Notes: generated by a model from the letters alone, not told the origin. A stretch of DNA of 8,144 bases from Anaerolineales bacterium (GCA_030642885.1 DAOWMX010000091.1:1-8144); one strand, 5' to 3'; shown: positions 1 to 7,072, counted from the first letter of the stretch. Program-made: numbers and translations.

Positions 1-416
1 ACATAGACATCAGGATCAACCTCAAGATGGAACTGTTCCGAAATATTGGTTATACGCTGAGAAGCAGTAGCCCGATCTAAAATATTGCCTAGTTTTAAAG
101 ATTCCTCGCCCAACATCACATTTTCTGTAACTGTGAAAACAGGGATGAGCATGAAATGCTGATGGACCATTCCGATGCCTTCGGCGATGGCATCTCCCGG
201 ATCGTGAATCTCAACCTTCTTGCCACGAACAATCACCTCACCCTCATCCGGTTGATACAACCCATAAAGGATGTTCATCAACGTCGTCTTGCCGGCGCCG
301 TTCTCTCCCAGCAAGGCATGAATTTCTCCTTCTTCAAGGGTCAGATTGATAGCATCGTTTGCAAGTACGCCGGGGAAACGCTTGGTGATATTGCGGAGTT
401 CGAGGACGGGTTCCAT
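1..416 (-). CDS. BMP-family (nucleoside-type) ABC importer ATP-binding protein, partial (C-terminal part beyond left edge)
   Basis: Cytoplasmic ATPase that would power import of the ligand captured by the lipoprotein encoded just upstream. The ATG at 414-416 opens a frame that stays open to base 1, giving 138 residues starting MEPVLELRNITKRFPGV. Visible motifs are Walker A GENGAGKT (residues 38-45) and the Q-loop in VHQHF (Q86). The sequence IGMVHQHFMLIPVFTVTENV is typical of the YufO/NupA subgroup of sugar/nucleoside importers, whose ATPases usually have two fused nucleotide-binding halves and about 500 residues. Only the first half is inside the window. The signature motif, Walker B and any permease genes would lie beyond the left edge. 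The ribosome binding site is weak (AGGTGA two bases before ATG). It follows the lipoprotein gene on the same strand after 248 bases containing a hairpin and its own promoter candidate. Family assignment is firm; nucleoside specificity is inferred from the neighbour. Confidence 0.93.
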   Translation of the reverse strand, partial: MEPVLELRNITKRFPGVLANDAINLTLEEGEIHALLGENGAGKTTLMNILYGLYQPDEGEVIVRGKKVEIHDPGDAIAEGIGMVHQHFMLIPVFTVTENVMLGEESLKLGNILDRATASQRITNISEQFHLEVDPDVY

Positions 417-477
417 GTTCACCTAGAGATCCTGCTGAGTGGTTGAGCGGATGAGGCTACCGCTGGAGATAGGTTGA

Positions 478-505
478 ATTCTACCATGGGGGCAAATTTA
501 CACAA
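478..505 (-). promoter_or_regulatory. putative promoter of the ABC ATPase gene
   Basis: Reading the minus strand, TTGTGT (500-505) is followed by a 16-base spacer and TAGAAT (478-483). The -10 box is preceded by TGG, giving the extended form TGGTAGAAT. The predicted start of transcription is near 471, which leaves a leader of about 55 bases before the ATG at 416. It lies downstream of the hairpin at 589-620, so it could keep the ATPase expressed when transcripts from the lipoprotein gene end there. The -35 match is poor. Confidence 0.4.
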
Positions 506-588
506 CTCGCGTTTTTACAAAAAATTCGCCTGATCATCACTAAATACCAAAAGAGCGTGGAAAACATTGCTGCTGCGCCTTAAAATCG

Positions 589-620
589 ACAGGGGCTGGG
601 TTTCTCTTCCCAGCCCCTGT
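589..620 (-). terminator. Hairpin after the substrate-binding protein gene (terminator/attenuator)
   Basis: A perfect 12-bp inverted repeat, ACAGGGGCTGGG (589-600) against CCCAGCCCCTGT (609-620), encloses an 8-base loop. On the minus strand it starts 45 bases after the lipoprotein stop codon and is followed by CGATTTTAAGG, a weak T-tract. It could be a partial rho-independent terminator or a 3' stabilising stem. Either would let the abundant binding protein be made in excess over the ATPase and permeases, a common arrangement in ABC importer operons. Confidence 0.7.
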
Positions 621-664
621 GGTATTACATTCTATTACGCCAGATGGCGTCTTGCGAAGTTGTC

Positions 665-1705
665 TTACGGAATCGCCGAAAGTTCGCCGGCAATTAGCTT
701 CGCTGCGACGTCATCGAGCTCGGCCTGAAGGTCAGCCGAAACCATGTCCGCTAGATCATGGAACGACGCGAGTCCAACGCCGCCGTTCTCAAGCGTACCA
801 ACGTTAACTCCGCCCGCGAAGCTACCATCGATTACGCTCTTGATGACGTTCATGGTTGTGACGTCCATGTTCTTGAGGACTGAGGTCAGCGTGATCGCGG
901 CGTACTGCGGGTTGGTCAGCACCCAGTCCGCATCCACACCGATGATATAGGTATCACCGCGCTCCTCTGCCGCTGCCGCTGTGCCAAGGCCAACGGGTCC
1001 GGCGACGGGCATGATAATGTCCACGCCCTCATCCATGAGCTGCTCACCCATGAGGCGTCCATCTTCGAGGCTCTCGAAGTTGTTGGTGAAGAGCCCTGTT
1101 TGCGTGCTGGGGTCCCATCCTAGTACTTCCACGCTCGTCCCGTGGACCTCGTTATAGTAGGCTGCACCAAGAGCGAAGCCATCCATAAAGACAGTCACTG
1201 GCGGGATCTGCAACCCACCGAAGGTGCCGAGCTTGCCGGTTTTGCTGACGCCGGCGGCAGTATAGCCAGCTAGGAAGGCGGCCTCTTGCGTGTTAAAGAC
1301 CTGCCCCACAACGTTCGGGATGGTCGGATCATAGGCGTAGTCGATGATGGTGAATTTGGCGTCCGGATATGCCTCTCCGCCTGCGGCGGTAGCGTCACCG
1401 AGCAGGAAGCCGACAGTTACGATCAGATCACATTCCTCTTCGATGAAGGCATTGATGTTCTTCTCGTAGTCGGTCTGTTGCTGTGACTCGAGGAACTTGC
1501 CTTCAACCCCGTACTCGGCTATGGCATCTTCGACACCCTTCCAGGCTGTAGCATTGAAGGATTTATCGTCGATACCGCCAGTATCGGTTACCTGGCAGAC
1601 TTTTAACTTCGCCTCCGGCTCAGGTGTCGCTGCTGGAGCACACGCAACGAGTACAAACGCTGCGATGATGAGAAGCGACAGAACGGCGAATAACTTCTTC
1701 TGCAT
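665..1705 (-). CDS. BMP/PnrA-family ABC transporter substrate-binding lipoprotein
   Basis: Extracytoplasmic, membrane-anchored ligand-binding protein of the BMP (PnrA/Med/TmpC) family, 346 residues. Known members bind purine nucleosides; the ligand here is inferred. The N-terminus is a lipoprotein signal: charged MQKK, a hydrophobic stretch (residues 5-20) and lipobox LVAC with the lipidated cysteine at C22. A low-complexity APAATPEPEAK linker follows. The hallmark GGIDDKSFN is at residues 43-51 and W55 follows shortly after. Later segments such as FLAGYTAAGVSKTGKLGTFGG and IIGVDADW match the two-lobed periplasmic-binding fold. I chose the ATG at 1705 because GGAGGA (1713-1718) sits eight bases ahead. 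An upstream in-frame ATG at 1720 overlaps that Shine-Dalgarno and would put MEEC before the signal peptide. Length and motifs are normal for the family. The ATPase gene of the same importer lies downstream. Its long leader may be regulatory. Confidence 0.95.
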   Translation of the reverse strand: MQKKLFAVLSLLIIAAFVLVACAPAATPEPEAKLKVCQVTDTGGIDDKSFNATAWKGVEDAIAEYGVEGKFLESQQQTDYEKNINAFIEEECDLIVTVGFLLGDATAAGGEAYPDAKFTIIDYAYDPTIPNVVGQVFNTQEAAFLAGYTAAGVSKTGKLGTFGGLQIPPVTVFMDGFALGAAYYNEVHGTSVEVLGWDPSTQTGLFTNNFESLEDGRLMGEQLMDEGVDIIMPVAGPVGLGTAAAAEERGDTYIIGVDADWVLTNPQYAAITLTSVLKNMDVTTMNVIKSVIDGSFAGGVNVGTLENGGVGLASFHDLADMVSADLQAELDDVAAKLIAGELSAIP

Positions 1706-1728
1706 GTTACATTCCTCCATTTGAGTGA

Positions 1729-1810
1729 TGCGGCGCGGACAATCTATTCTTCTCCCAAATCAACTCTTTCACAAACTCCAACCTTGCCGCATTGTTACGT
1801 TAGGTTTGTG
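1729..1810 (-). promoter_or_regulatory. mRNA leader of the lipoprotein gene with pseudoknot potential
   Basis: The predicted leader (about 1813 down to 1706) contains two complementary pairs in interleaved order. On the plus strand these are TGCGGC (1729-1734), CACAAAC (1770-1776), GCCGCA (1786-1791) and GTTTGTG (1804-1810). The first pairs with the third and the second with the fourth, an H-type pseudoknot topology. The 1729-1734 arm lies only about ten bases before the Shine-Dalgarno at 1711-1718, so folding could influence translation. I do not recognise a known riboswitch consensus in it. The complementarity is visible; the regulatory role is inferred. Confidence 0.25.
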
Positions 1811-1819
1811 ACCTTCATA

Positions 1820-1848
1820 ATGATAGCATGAGATATCGCTAGTTGCAA
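1820..1848 (-). promoter_or_regulatory. putative promoter of the BMP lipoprotein gene
   Basis: On the minus strand TTGCAA (1843-1848) is followed by exactly 17 bases and TATCAT (1820-1825), with an extended -10 (TGCTATCAT, 1820-1828). This is the best-formed two-box promoter in the window. It predicts transcription from about 1813 and a leader of roughly 108 bases, unusually long compared with the other promoters here. Confidence 0.6.
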
Positions 1849-1908
1849 TGAAATACCACTCACGCGCACGATGATTTATTGGGTTGAAGCAGTGAGGATG
1901 ACGGGTGA

Positions 1909-4239
1909 TCACCCCTGCTCATCTGGCGGTGCGAGATCGCCGTAGTCAAGGACCTCTCGCGGTTGCGAGCCGCTTTTCGCGGGGCCGATAATGCCGCGCT
2001 CTTCGAGTTGATCCACGAGCCGTGCGGAGCGTGTGTATCCAATCCGCAGATGACGCTGCAACAACGAGATCGACGCGCGCCGCACCCCGCGAACGACCGA
2101 AACAGCTTCGTTAAATAGTGGGTCGCGGTCATCATCTTCTTCAACCCCCTCGTCCCACAGTGGTGCCTGTTTAAGATCGACGCCGGGTGGAATACTTTCA
2201 ACAGGTGTCACGGGCTGTTCCTCGATCTCTTCTCCCAAGTTGGCGATCTTCCAATATTGGATTAATCGGTTTAACTCCTCCTCGGAGACATACGCTCCCT
2301 GCATGCGGATGGGTGCCGACGCATCTGGTGCCTGAAAGAGCATATCCCCTCGCCCTAAAAGTCGTTCAGCGCCCGGTTGATCGAGGATGACCCGGCTGTC
2401 GACGGAGGAGGCCACCGCGAAGGCAATACGTGCCGGGAAGTTGGCTTTAATCAAGCCGGTGACGACGTCCACGGAAGGACGCTGGGTGGCAATGACCAGA
2501 TGAATTCCCGTCGCCCGTGCGAGCTGCGCCAGGCGAGTGATCACCATCTCCGTCTCATGGGGCGCCAACATCATAAGATCTGCTAGCTCATCGATCACGA
2601 CGACGATGTAATGCATCGATCGCCCCCCAGATTGATGCACGCGCCGGTTGTAGTCGCCGATATTTCGTACACCTACTTGGGCAAAGAGATGATAGCGACG
2701 ATCCATCTCGCGCGAGACCCATTGCAGCGCTGACACCACACGCTCCAATTCAACAACCACGGGAGCCATAAGATGAGGAATGCCATTATAGTAAGTCAAT
2801 TCAACCCTCTTCGGGTCGACCATGACAAACTTAAGTTCATCGGGTGTGTTCTGAAGAAGCAGGCAAGAGATGATGGCATTCACGCATACGGATTTGCCTG
2901 AGCCTGTCGTGCCGGCGATAAGCAGATGCGGCATGGCCGCGAGATCCGCAATGACTGACCCACCGGACACATCGATCCCTAACCCAAGCTTCAGCCTGGT
3001 GCGCATCTTCTGAAAATTCTGCGCTTCGATCACATCACGCAGCGCAACTAACGAAACATCAGTGTTGGGGACCTCGATGCCGACGTAACCCTTGCCAGGT
3101 ACGGGCGCTTCAATCCGAATCGAGGGTGCAGCAAGCGCTAGGGCAAGATCATCCGCCAGAGATGAAATCTTGCTCACTTTGACCTTCGTGCGCCGCCCTC
3201 CACGCCCTTCGATAAAATCCGGTTCAACTCCAAACTGAGTGATCACCGGGCCGCGATTGATCTCAACAACTCGCGCCGGCGCACCAAATACTCGCAGTGT
3301 TTCCTCGATCAGCCGGGCGCGCTCACGGTCGAACGTCTCATCCGCCCGGCTTTCCTCTCCCGGCTCGAGTATCTCTGCCACGTCCGGCAACATCCACTGC
3401 CGCTGTGAACTAACCTCCACCGCTTCAGTCTGGAGAGATGCTGACAGATCGATTTCCTGCAGAGGTTGAACCGCATCCGGTTGGATCGATGGCGCGGTAT
3501 CCAGGGGTTGCGGAGGGATGTCTGCGGTTCGGGCTCCTGCCTCAGTCTGAGACAACGCTGGGATGCTCGTGAATTGCTGCCGCAGCCAACTCCAACCTTT
3601 TAGCGCGAAATCTACCACTTCAGGAAGCGAAATCCCGATTATGAAAGTGATGGAAACAAGCATCCAAGCCGCGATAACAACAATCGCTCCACCAATACCC
3701 AGGCTGCTAACCATAAGAGCGTAGACCGCAGCGCCGATGATCCCTCCGCCGCGTCCTTCTTGAGCGATGGCCCTTCCCATCGTAAAGGTCGTCGCCCCAA
3801 GCAGCGCATGCATGAGAACCAAGGCGAGCAGGAATAATGAAGCCGCACCAACAATTTTTTCTGGTTCAAGCCCCGGTAAGCGACCACGAAGTTTCCTTAA
3901 AAGAATACCTGCTCCACCCAGGATCAGCGCAAGAGGCACGATGAACATCCCCCATCCAAAGGTCTGTTGAAGCAAATTGACCCACACGTTTCCGATCAAA
4001 CCCTGATGGGTGGTGAGCAAACTCAGAATCGTCAAGAAGCCGACTACGAGCAGAAAAAGCCCGAGCAGGTTAGTTTTCCGTTCACGTGTGAGGATGCCCT
4101 GGAGTGAAAATACTTCGCCAAGTGAATTGCGAAACGAGGTAATGAAATTCCCCGAGGTGCGCTTTTTCGCCGTTTTTTTTCGGCTCTTTGACCTCGAGGT
4201 ACTCTTTCGTTGACTTCGAGTGGATGTTTTTTTCGCCAC
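1909..4239 (-). CDS. ftsK: DNA translocase FtsK/SpoIIIE
   Basis: Membrane-anchored ATP-driven DNA pump that moves chromosome ends through the closing septum. With the GTG start at 4239 it is 776 residues. A very basic Ser/Thr/Lys/Arg N-tail (1-30) precedes four to five hydrophobic segments (about 57-75, 97-114, 129-148 and 166-205). A short Pro/Gln linker (about 225-290) and the motor follow. The motor has Walker A GTTGSGKS (443-450), Walker B VVVIDELAD (D550) and the ATQRPSVDVVTG and DQPGAERLLGRGDML stretches. The C-terminal winged-helix gamma domain (about 704-764, RRASISLLQRHLRIGYTRSA) is the part that reads polar KOPS-type sequences and contacts XerD in E. coli. GTG is preferred because GGAG (4246-4249) lies six bases ahead. 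A TTG at 4251 is in frame but has no Shine-Dalgarno and sits almost at the predicted transcript start. The short linker makes it more like SpoIIIE than E. coli FtsK. It diverges from the cNMP/bPH gene. Confidence 0.96.
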   Translation of the reverse strand: MAKKTSTRSQRKSTSRSKSRKKTAKKRTSGNFITSFRNSLGEVFSLQGILTRERKTNLLGLFLLVVGFLTILSLLTTHQGLIGNVWVNLLQQTFGWGMFIVPLALILGGAGILLRKLRGRLPGLEPEKIVGAASLFLLALVLMHALLGATTFTMGRAIAQEGRGGGIIGAAVYALMVSSLGIGGAIVVIAAWMLVSITFIIGISLPEVVDFALKGWSWLRQQFTSIPALSQTEAGARTADIPPQPLDTAPSIQPDAVQPLQEIDLSASLQTEAVEVSSQRQWMLPDVAEILEPGEESRADETFDRERARLIEETLRVFGAPARVVEINRGPVITQFGVEPDFIEGRGGRRTKVKVSKISSLADDLALALAAPSIRIEAPVPGKGYVGIEVPNTDVSLVALRDVIEAQNFQKMRTRLKLGLGIDVSGGSVIADLAAMPHLLIAGTTGSGKSVCVNAIISCLLLQNTPDELKFVMVDPKRVELTYYNGIPHLMAPVVVELERVVSALQWVSREMDRRYHLFAQVGVRNIGDYNRRVHQSGGRSMHYIVVVIDELADLMMLAPHETEMVITRLAQLARATGIHLVIATQRPSVDVVTGLIKANFPARIAFAVASSVDSRVILDQPGAERLLGRGDMLFQAPDASAPIRMQGAYVSEEELNRLIQYWKIANLGEEIEEQPVTPVESIPPGVDLKQAPLWDEGVEEDDDRDPLFNEAVSVVRGVRRASISLLQRHLRIGYTRSARLVDQLEERGIIGPAKSGSQPREVLDYGDLAPPDEQG

Positions 4240-4259
4240 TTCCGTCTCCAAGCGTGGCG

Positions 4260-4268
4260 ATTATAGCA
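4260..4268 (-). promoter_or_regulatory. extended -10 promoter of ftsK
   Basis: The minus strand reads TGCTATAAT, a consensus -10 hexamer with the extended TGn element. No good -35 is seen (CGAACA at 17 bases). Transcription would begin near 4252-4254. That leaves only about 14 bases before the GTG at 4239, just enough to hold its GGAG, which supports GTG over the TTG at 4251. Confidence 0.55.
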
Positions 4269-4295
4269 TAGCAGCCCGCAAATGTTCGCGCACCA

Positions 4296-4304
4296 TGCTA
4301 AAAT
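4296..4304 (+). promoter_or_regulatory. extended -10 promoter of the cNMP/bPH gene, probable leaderless start
   Basis: TGCTAAAAT ends six bases before the ATG at 4311, so transcription should start at or next to the A of ATG. No Shine-Dalgarno-like sequence precedes the ATG (the bases are CTAACC). Together these point to a leaderless mRNA. No clear -35 is present. The element faces away from the ftsK -10, with 27 bases between the two nine-base boxes. Confidence 0.5.
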
Positions 4305-4310
4305 CTAACC

Positions 4311-5990
4311 ATGGTGTACTCCGAGCCAACGGATCTTCTTAATCATGTCCACTTCCTTCGTCACCTGACGCCCGACGAGCGTATCGAGCTTGCAGAAGTG
4401 CTGCCGCGCGAGAAGTATGCAGTGGGTGAAACCATCGTAGCACAAGGGGGGCCTCCTGATTGCTTGTACATCATCCTGGAGGGTGAGGTTGAACTTTTCC
4501 ATGGCGATGAAGACGGTGAGTGGATTTCCCTTGGAAACCTGGTTCCGGGAGACACAATCGGCGCGCTCGAGATGATCTACCATCAGCCGCGCCCGGCTAC
4601 AGTCCGGTCAGTGGAAGCCACCGTCGTTCTACGTTGGGATCGCCTGCTCCTTACACAATTCATGAAGACTCAGCCGGTGGCGCTGAAAGGCCTGCAATTC
4701 GTAGCCCAAAGCCACAAACTCGCAAAAAAGCTTCGCTTCTCCTGGCTCAGAGAGGGCGAGGTGATCTACGCTCTTGCCCGCAAACATTCTTTCGTACTCT
4801 TTCAACGGTTGACCATCCCTGTACTCATGATCGGCGGCGCTTCCGCACTCATCCTGTGGGCGCTTCTGAGCGACGTCACCCTCCCCCTATGGGGCGGATT
4901 TGGTCTTGGATTAGCCGGAATCCTATTCGGTATTTGGCAGTGGTTGGATTGGACCAATGACTACTATATCGTGACCGATCGCCGCGCTGTCTGGTTAGAG
5001 AAGGTGATTGGCATCTATGACAGTCGCCGCGAGGCGCCGCTGCACACAATCCTCTCCATCAACGTCGGGACAGACGTCACGGGGCGCATGATGGGATTCG
5101 GGGACGTCGTGATTCGTACCTATACCGGCAAAGTCGTTTTCCAAAAGGTCGGCGAAGCCCAAACTATCGCCGCCTTGATCGGAGCGAACTGGCAGCGTCA
5201 ACGCGCAAAACAGGGCCTAACGGACCGCGAGTCACTGGTCGAAGCGCTTGATCATCGCCTGCAGGATGAAGAACCACAGATCGTTGAAGAAGCCCTTACA
5301 TCGCTACCTGATGAAATCGAATCCCCAGCTATTCGCGGGGTGGATCGTTGGGGATTTAAACTCCGTTTTGAGGATGAAGGCACCATCACCTACCGAAAAC
5401 ACTGGGCTGCCTTGCTGCGCGAGATCAGTCTGCCCTCATTATTAGTTATTGTTGTGATCGTGTTTCTCGGCGCGCGCCTTAGTGGTTTGATATCCTTGCT
5501 CTCGCCCAGTATCTTCCTGCCGATAAGCATCGCCGCGATTGTGGCGCTTTGCGTTTGGTGGCTATACCGATACGCAGACTGGGCGAATGACATCTACCAA
5601 ATCACCGCCCAGCAAATCATCGATATTAATAAAAAGCCTCTCGCCCGGGAGGAGCGCAAAGTGGCTCCAATTGAGAACATCCTTGGGACGGAGGTCGATC
5701 GCAAAGGCGTATTTGGCCTCCTGTTTAACTATGGCGATGTGATTGCGAATGTTGGCATAGCCCAGTTCGTATTTCGGGGCGTTTACGACCCGGTCACAGT
5801 CCAACAGGACATCGTCCAAGCGCAGGAAGCACTTATGCTTCGTAAAGCAGAGCAAGAGCGCTTCAAGCGACAGAATGAAATGGTAGAATTATTCGATATC
5901 TATCACGATAAATACACCCAAGGAGACTCCGAAGACAAAGACGGAGATTCGCAGAACTATGGCAATTCGCGAGATCGTTACCCCACCTAA
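4311..5990 (+). CDS. cyclic-nucleotide-binding-domain protein with two membrane bPH modules
   Basis: 559 residues; function not known. Residues about 10-125 form a CRP/cNMP-type beta-roll (LYIILEGEVELF, then the phosphate-binding-cassette region around GALEMIYHQPRPATV, 84-98). No helix-turn-helix follows. Instead there are two similar membrane modules. Module 1 has paired hydrophobic segments at about 165-187 and 190-210, then DWTNDYYIVTDRRAVW and a bacterial-PH-like stretch ending MMGFGDVVIRT (about 213-270). Module 2 has segments at about 373-390 and 398-419, then DWANDIYQITAQQIID ending LLFNYGDVIAN (about 423-480). The C-tail is charged and possibly helical (about 500-545). A role as a membrane-bound sensor or scaffold is inferred. 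Anomaly: where CRP-type pockets have Gly-Glu-Leu and Arg-Ser/Ala, this protein has G84-A85-L86 and R94-P95. The usual glutamate is missing, so nucleotide binding is doubtful. The last 32 bases overlap def. The gene appears leaderless. Confidence 0.88.
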   Translation: MVYSEPTDLLNHVHFLRHLTPDERIELAEVLPREKYAVGETIVAQGGPPDCLYIILEGEVELFHGDEDGEWISLGNLVPGDTIGALEMIYHQPRPATVRSVEATVVLRWDRLLLTQFMKTQPVALKGLQFVAQSHKLAKKLRFSWLREGEVIYALARKHSFVLFQRLTIPVLMIGGASALILWALLSDVTLPLWGGFGLGLAGILFGIWQWLDWTNDYYIVTDRRAVWLEKVIGIYDSRREAPLHTILSINVGTDVTGRMMGFGDVVIRTYTGKVVFQKVGEAQTIAALIGANWQRQRAKQGLTDRESLVEALDHRLQDEEPQIVEEALTSLPDEIESPAIRGVDRWGFKLRFEDEGTITYRKHWAALLREISLPSLLVIVVIVFLGARLSGLISLLSPSIFLPISIAAIVALCVWWLYRYADWANDIYQITAQQIIDINKKPLAREERKVAPIENILGTEVDRKGVFGLLFNYGDVIANVGIAQFVFRGVYDPVTVQQDIVQAQEALMLRKAEQERFKRQNEMVELFDIYHDKYTQGDSEDKDGDSQNYGNSRDRYPT

Positions 5991-6486
5991 CCCGACCCTG
6001 CGCCAACGCGCGCAGAAGGTCCACCGAATAACACCTGAAATTGCTCAGCTCATCGATGATTTAGTCGAGACGATGCGAGTCGCCCCAGGCGTCGGCTTGG
6101 CCGCGCCCCAGATAGACGTCGGTTTGCGAGTGATTGTCGTTGAGTATGCCGAAGGCAGCGAAGATGAGGACGCTCCGGAAAAACCTCCGAAACTCTATGC
6201 GGTAATCAATCCCGAGATCACGCGCACATCAAAGGACAGGGTGCTTGGAAACGAAGCCTGCCTATCGCTGCCGGGGTACTTTGGCGAAGTCGAGCGGTAC
6301 GAGCGAGTCACCGTAAAGGGTTTGAATCGACACGGCCAGGATTTTAAGCTAAAAGCCAAGGGGTGGCTGGCGCGTATCTTCCAACACGAGATCGACCATA
6401 TTGAAGGCATCCTCTACATCGACCGCGCTACTCAGGTTTGGCGGATTGAAGAACAGGAGGATGAAGAGCTTCCCGCACCAGTGTAA
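5959..6486 (+). CDS. def: peptide deformylase
   Basis: Cytoplasmic metalloenzyme that removes the formyl group from the N-terminal methionine of nascent proteins. It has 175 residues, normal for the family. All three signature motifs are present: GVGLAAPQ (44-51), EACLSLPG (99-106, metal ligand C101) and HEIDH (143-147, ligands H143 and H147, catalytic E144). Motif 2 has alanine where EGCLS is usual; the catalytic cysteine is kept, so activity is expected. An acidic insert (about 65-77, rich in Glu/Asp) lies in the loop between motifs 1 and 2, and the C-terminus is also acidic. The start codon lies inside the end of the preceding gene (32-base overlap, different frame). The ribosome binding site GGAG at 5943-5946 is rather far away (12 bases), so translation is probably coupled to the upstream gene. 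No fmt gene follows; the next genes are convergent. Confidence 0.96.
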   Translation: MAIREIVTPPNPTLRQRAQKVHRITPEIAQLIDDLVETMRVAPGVGLAAPQIDVGLRVIVVEYAEGSEDEDAPEKPPKLYAVINPEITRTSKDRVLGNEACLSLPGYFGEVERYERVTVKGLNRHGQDFKLKAKGWLARIFQHEIDHIEGILYIDRATQVWRIEEQEDEELPAPV

Positions 6487-6715
6487 TCTGCCCCCCGCCT
6501 CACTTCCAGTTCTTCGCCAGGCCCCCCCTCCCACACACAACCATTCGCACACATGGATAGCGATCGGATGATGCCGAATCTCCTCCAAATACCGCTGAAT
6601 GAAACCAACATCACTAGTGACGACGACTCCATTTTGAGCGACTCTTTTTTCAGGAGGCTCCTGCTGAGCCTGTCGAAGCATCCGCTCCAGCTGAATGGTT
6701 ATCCGGAGCACCAGA
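6487..6715. other. spacer between convergent def and DUF5615 genes
   Basis: It contains two C-runs near 6491 and 6521, a perfect 10-bp palindrome TCACTAGTGA (6611-6620), a T6 run (6645-6650) followed by CAGGAG-g-CTCCTG (6651-6663), and a dispersed-repeat-like word listed separately. Read on the minus strand the CAGGAG stem is followed by A's, so it is not a proper terminator for the DUF5615 gene. On the plus strand the T-run precedes the stem, so it is not one for def either. I see no convincing gene. Confidence 0.4.
6664..6678. repeat. short dispersed-repeat-like word
   Basis: CTGAGCCTGTCGAAG, reverse complement CTTCGACAGGCTCAG. From general knowledge, this word recurs between genes in many bacterial genomes, where spurious translations of it give LRQAQ- or LSLSKH-like peptides, as they do here. 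Only one copy is in the window, so repetition cannot be shown directly. Confidence 0.35.
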
Positions 6716-7069
6716 TTATCCCCGAATACGAACCCTGCTCTCGTCAACTATCCAAAGCTTGCCATGAAGCTCCTCGGTTTCCAGCAATCCCATTAATCGG
6801 GAAATGACATTCAAGATATGGTCCTTGTCCTGCCATTGCAGCCGAAAGACTATGATCCCCGGATACTGAGGATGATCATAGTTACGGATGTCGGCAAATC
6901 CAATATCAAGTGTTAATAATGCACGATCTTCTTCTTTACATCTGGATATCAGCGAAACATCTTTTGACCCTCTCATATTTTGATCATGTACAGTTAAAGC
7001 ATCGTGGCCCGCATCAGCAAGGATACGGGCCACGTCGATAGGAAGATTTTCGTCTACCTTGATTTTCAT
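6716..7069 (-). CDS. DUF5615 family PIN-like protein (putative toxin of a TA pair)
   Basis: 117 residues resembling DUF5615 (PIN-like, Mut7-C related). It starts with the typical MKIKVDENLP and continues with DAGHDALTVHDQNMRGSKD, an LLTLDIGFADI segment and PGIIVFRL. Conserved acidic positions visible are D6/E7, D37, D55 and D60, as expected of a PIN-like metal site. Family members are usually found beside a DUF433 partner and are predicted to act as RNases in toxin-antitoxin modules, with little direct proof. The ATG at 7069 is only three bases after the TAA of the DUF433 gene, so the two are co-transcribed and probably translationally coupled. The frame is intact and full length. Confidence 0.85.
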   Translation of the reverse strand: MKIKVDENLPIDVARILADAGHDALTVHDQNMRGSKDVSLISRCKEEDRALLTLDIGFADIRNYDHPQYPGIIVFRLQWQDKDHILNVISRLMGLLETEELHGKLWIVDESRVRIRG

Positions 7070-7072
7070 GGC

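Noticed and set aside
6490..6747. Minus-strand open frame after the DUF5615 gene, with a VVVTSDVGFIQRYLEEIRHH-like stretch
   Set aside because: It overlaps the DUF5615 end, contains the dispersed-repeat-like word (LRQAQ peptide) and runs on antisense to def. No family is recognisable, so it is most likely spurious or a decayed fragment.
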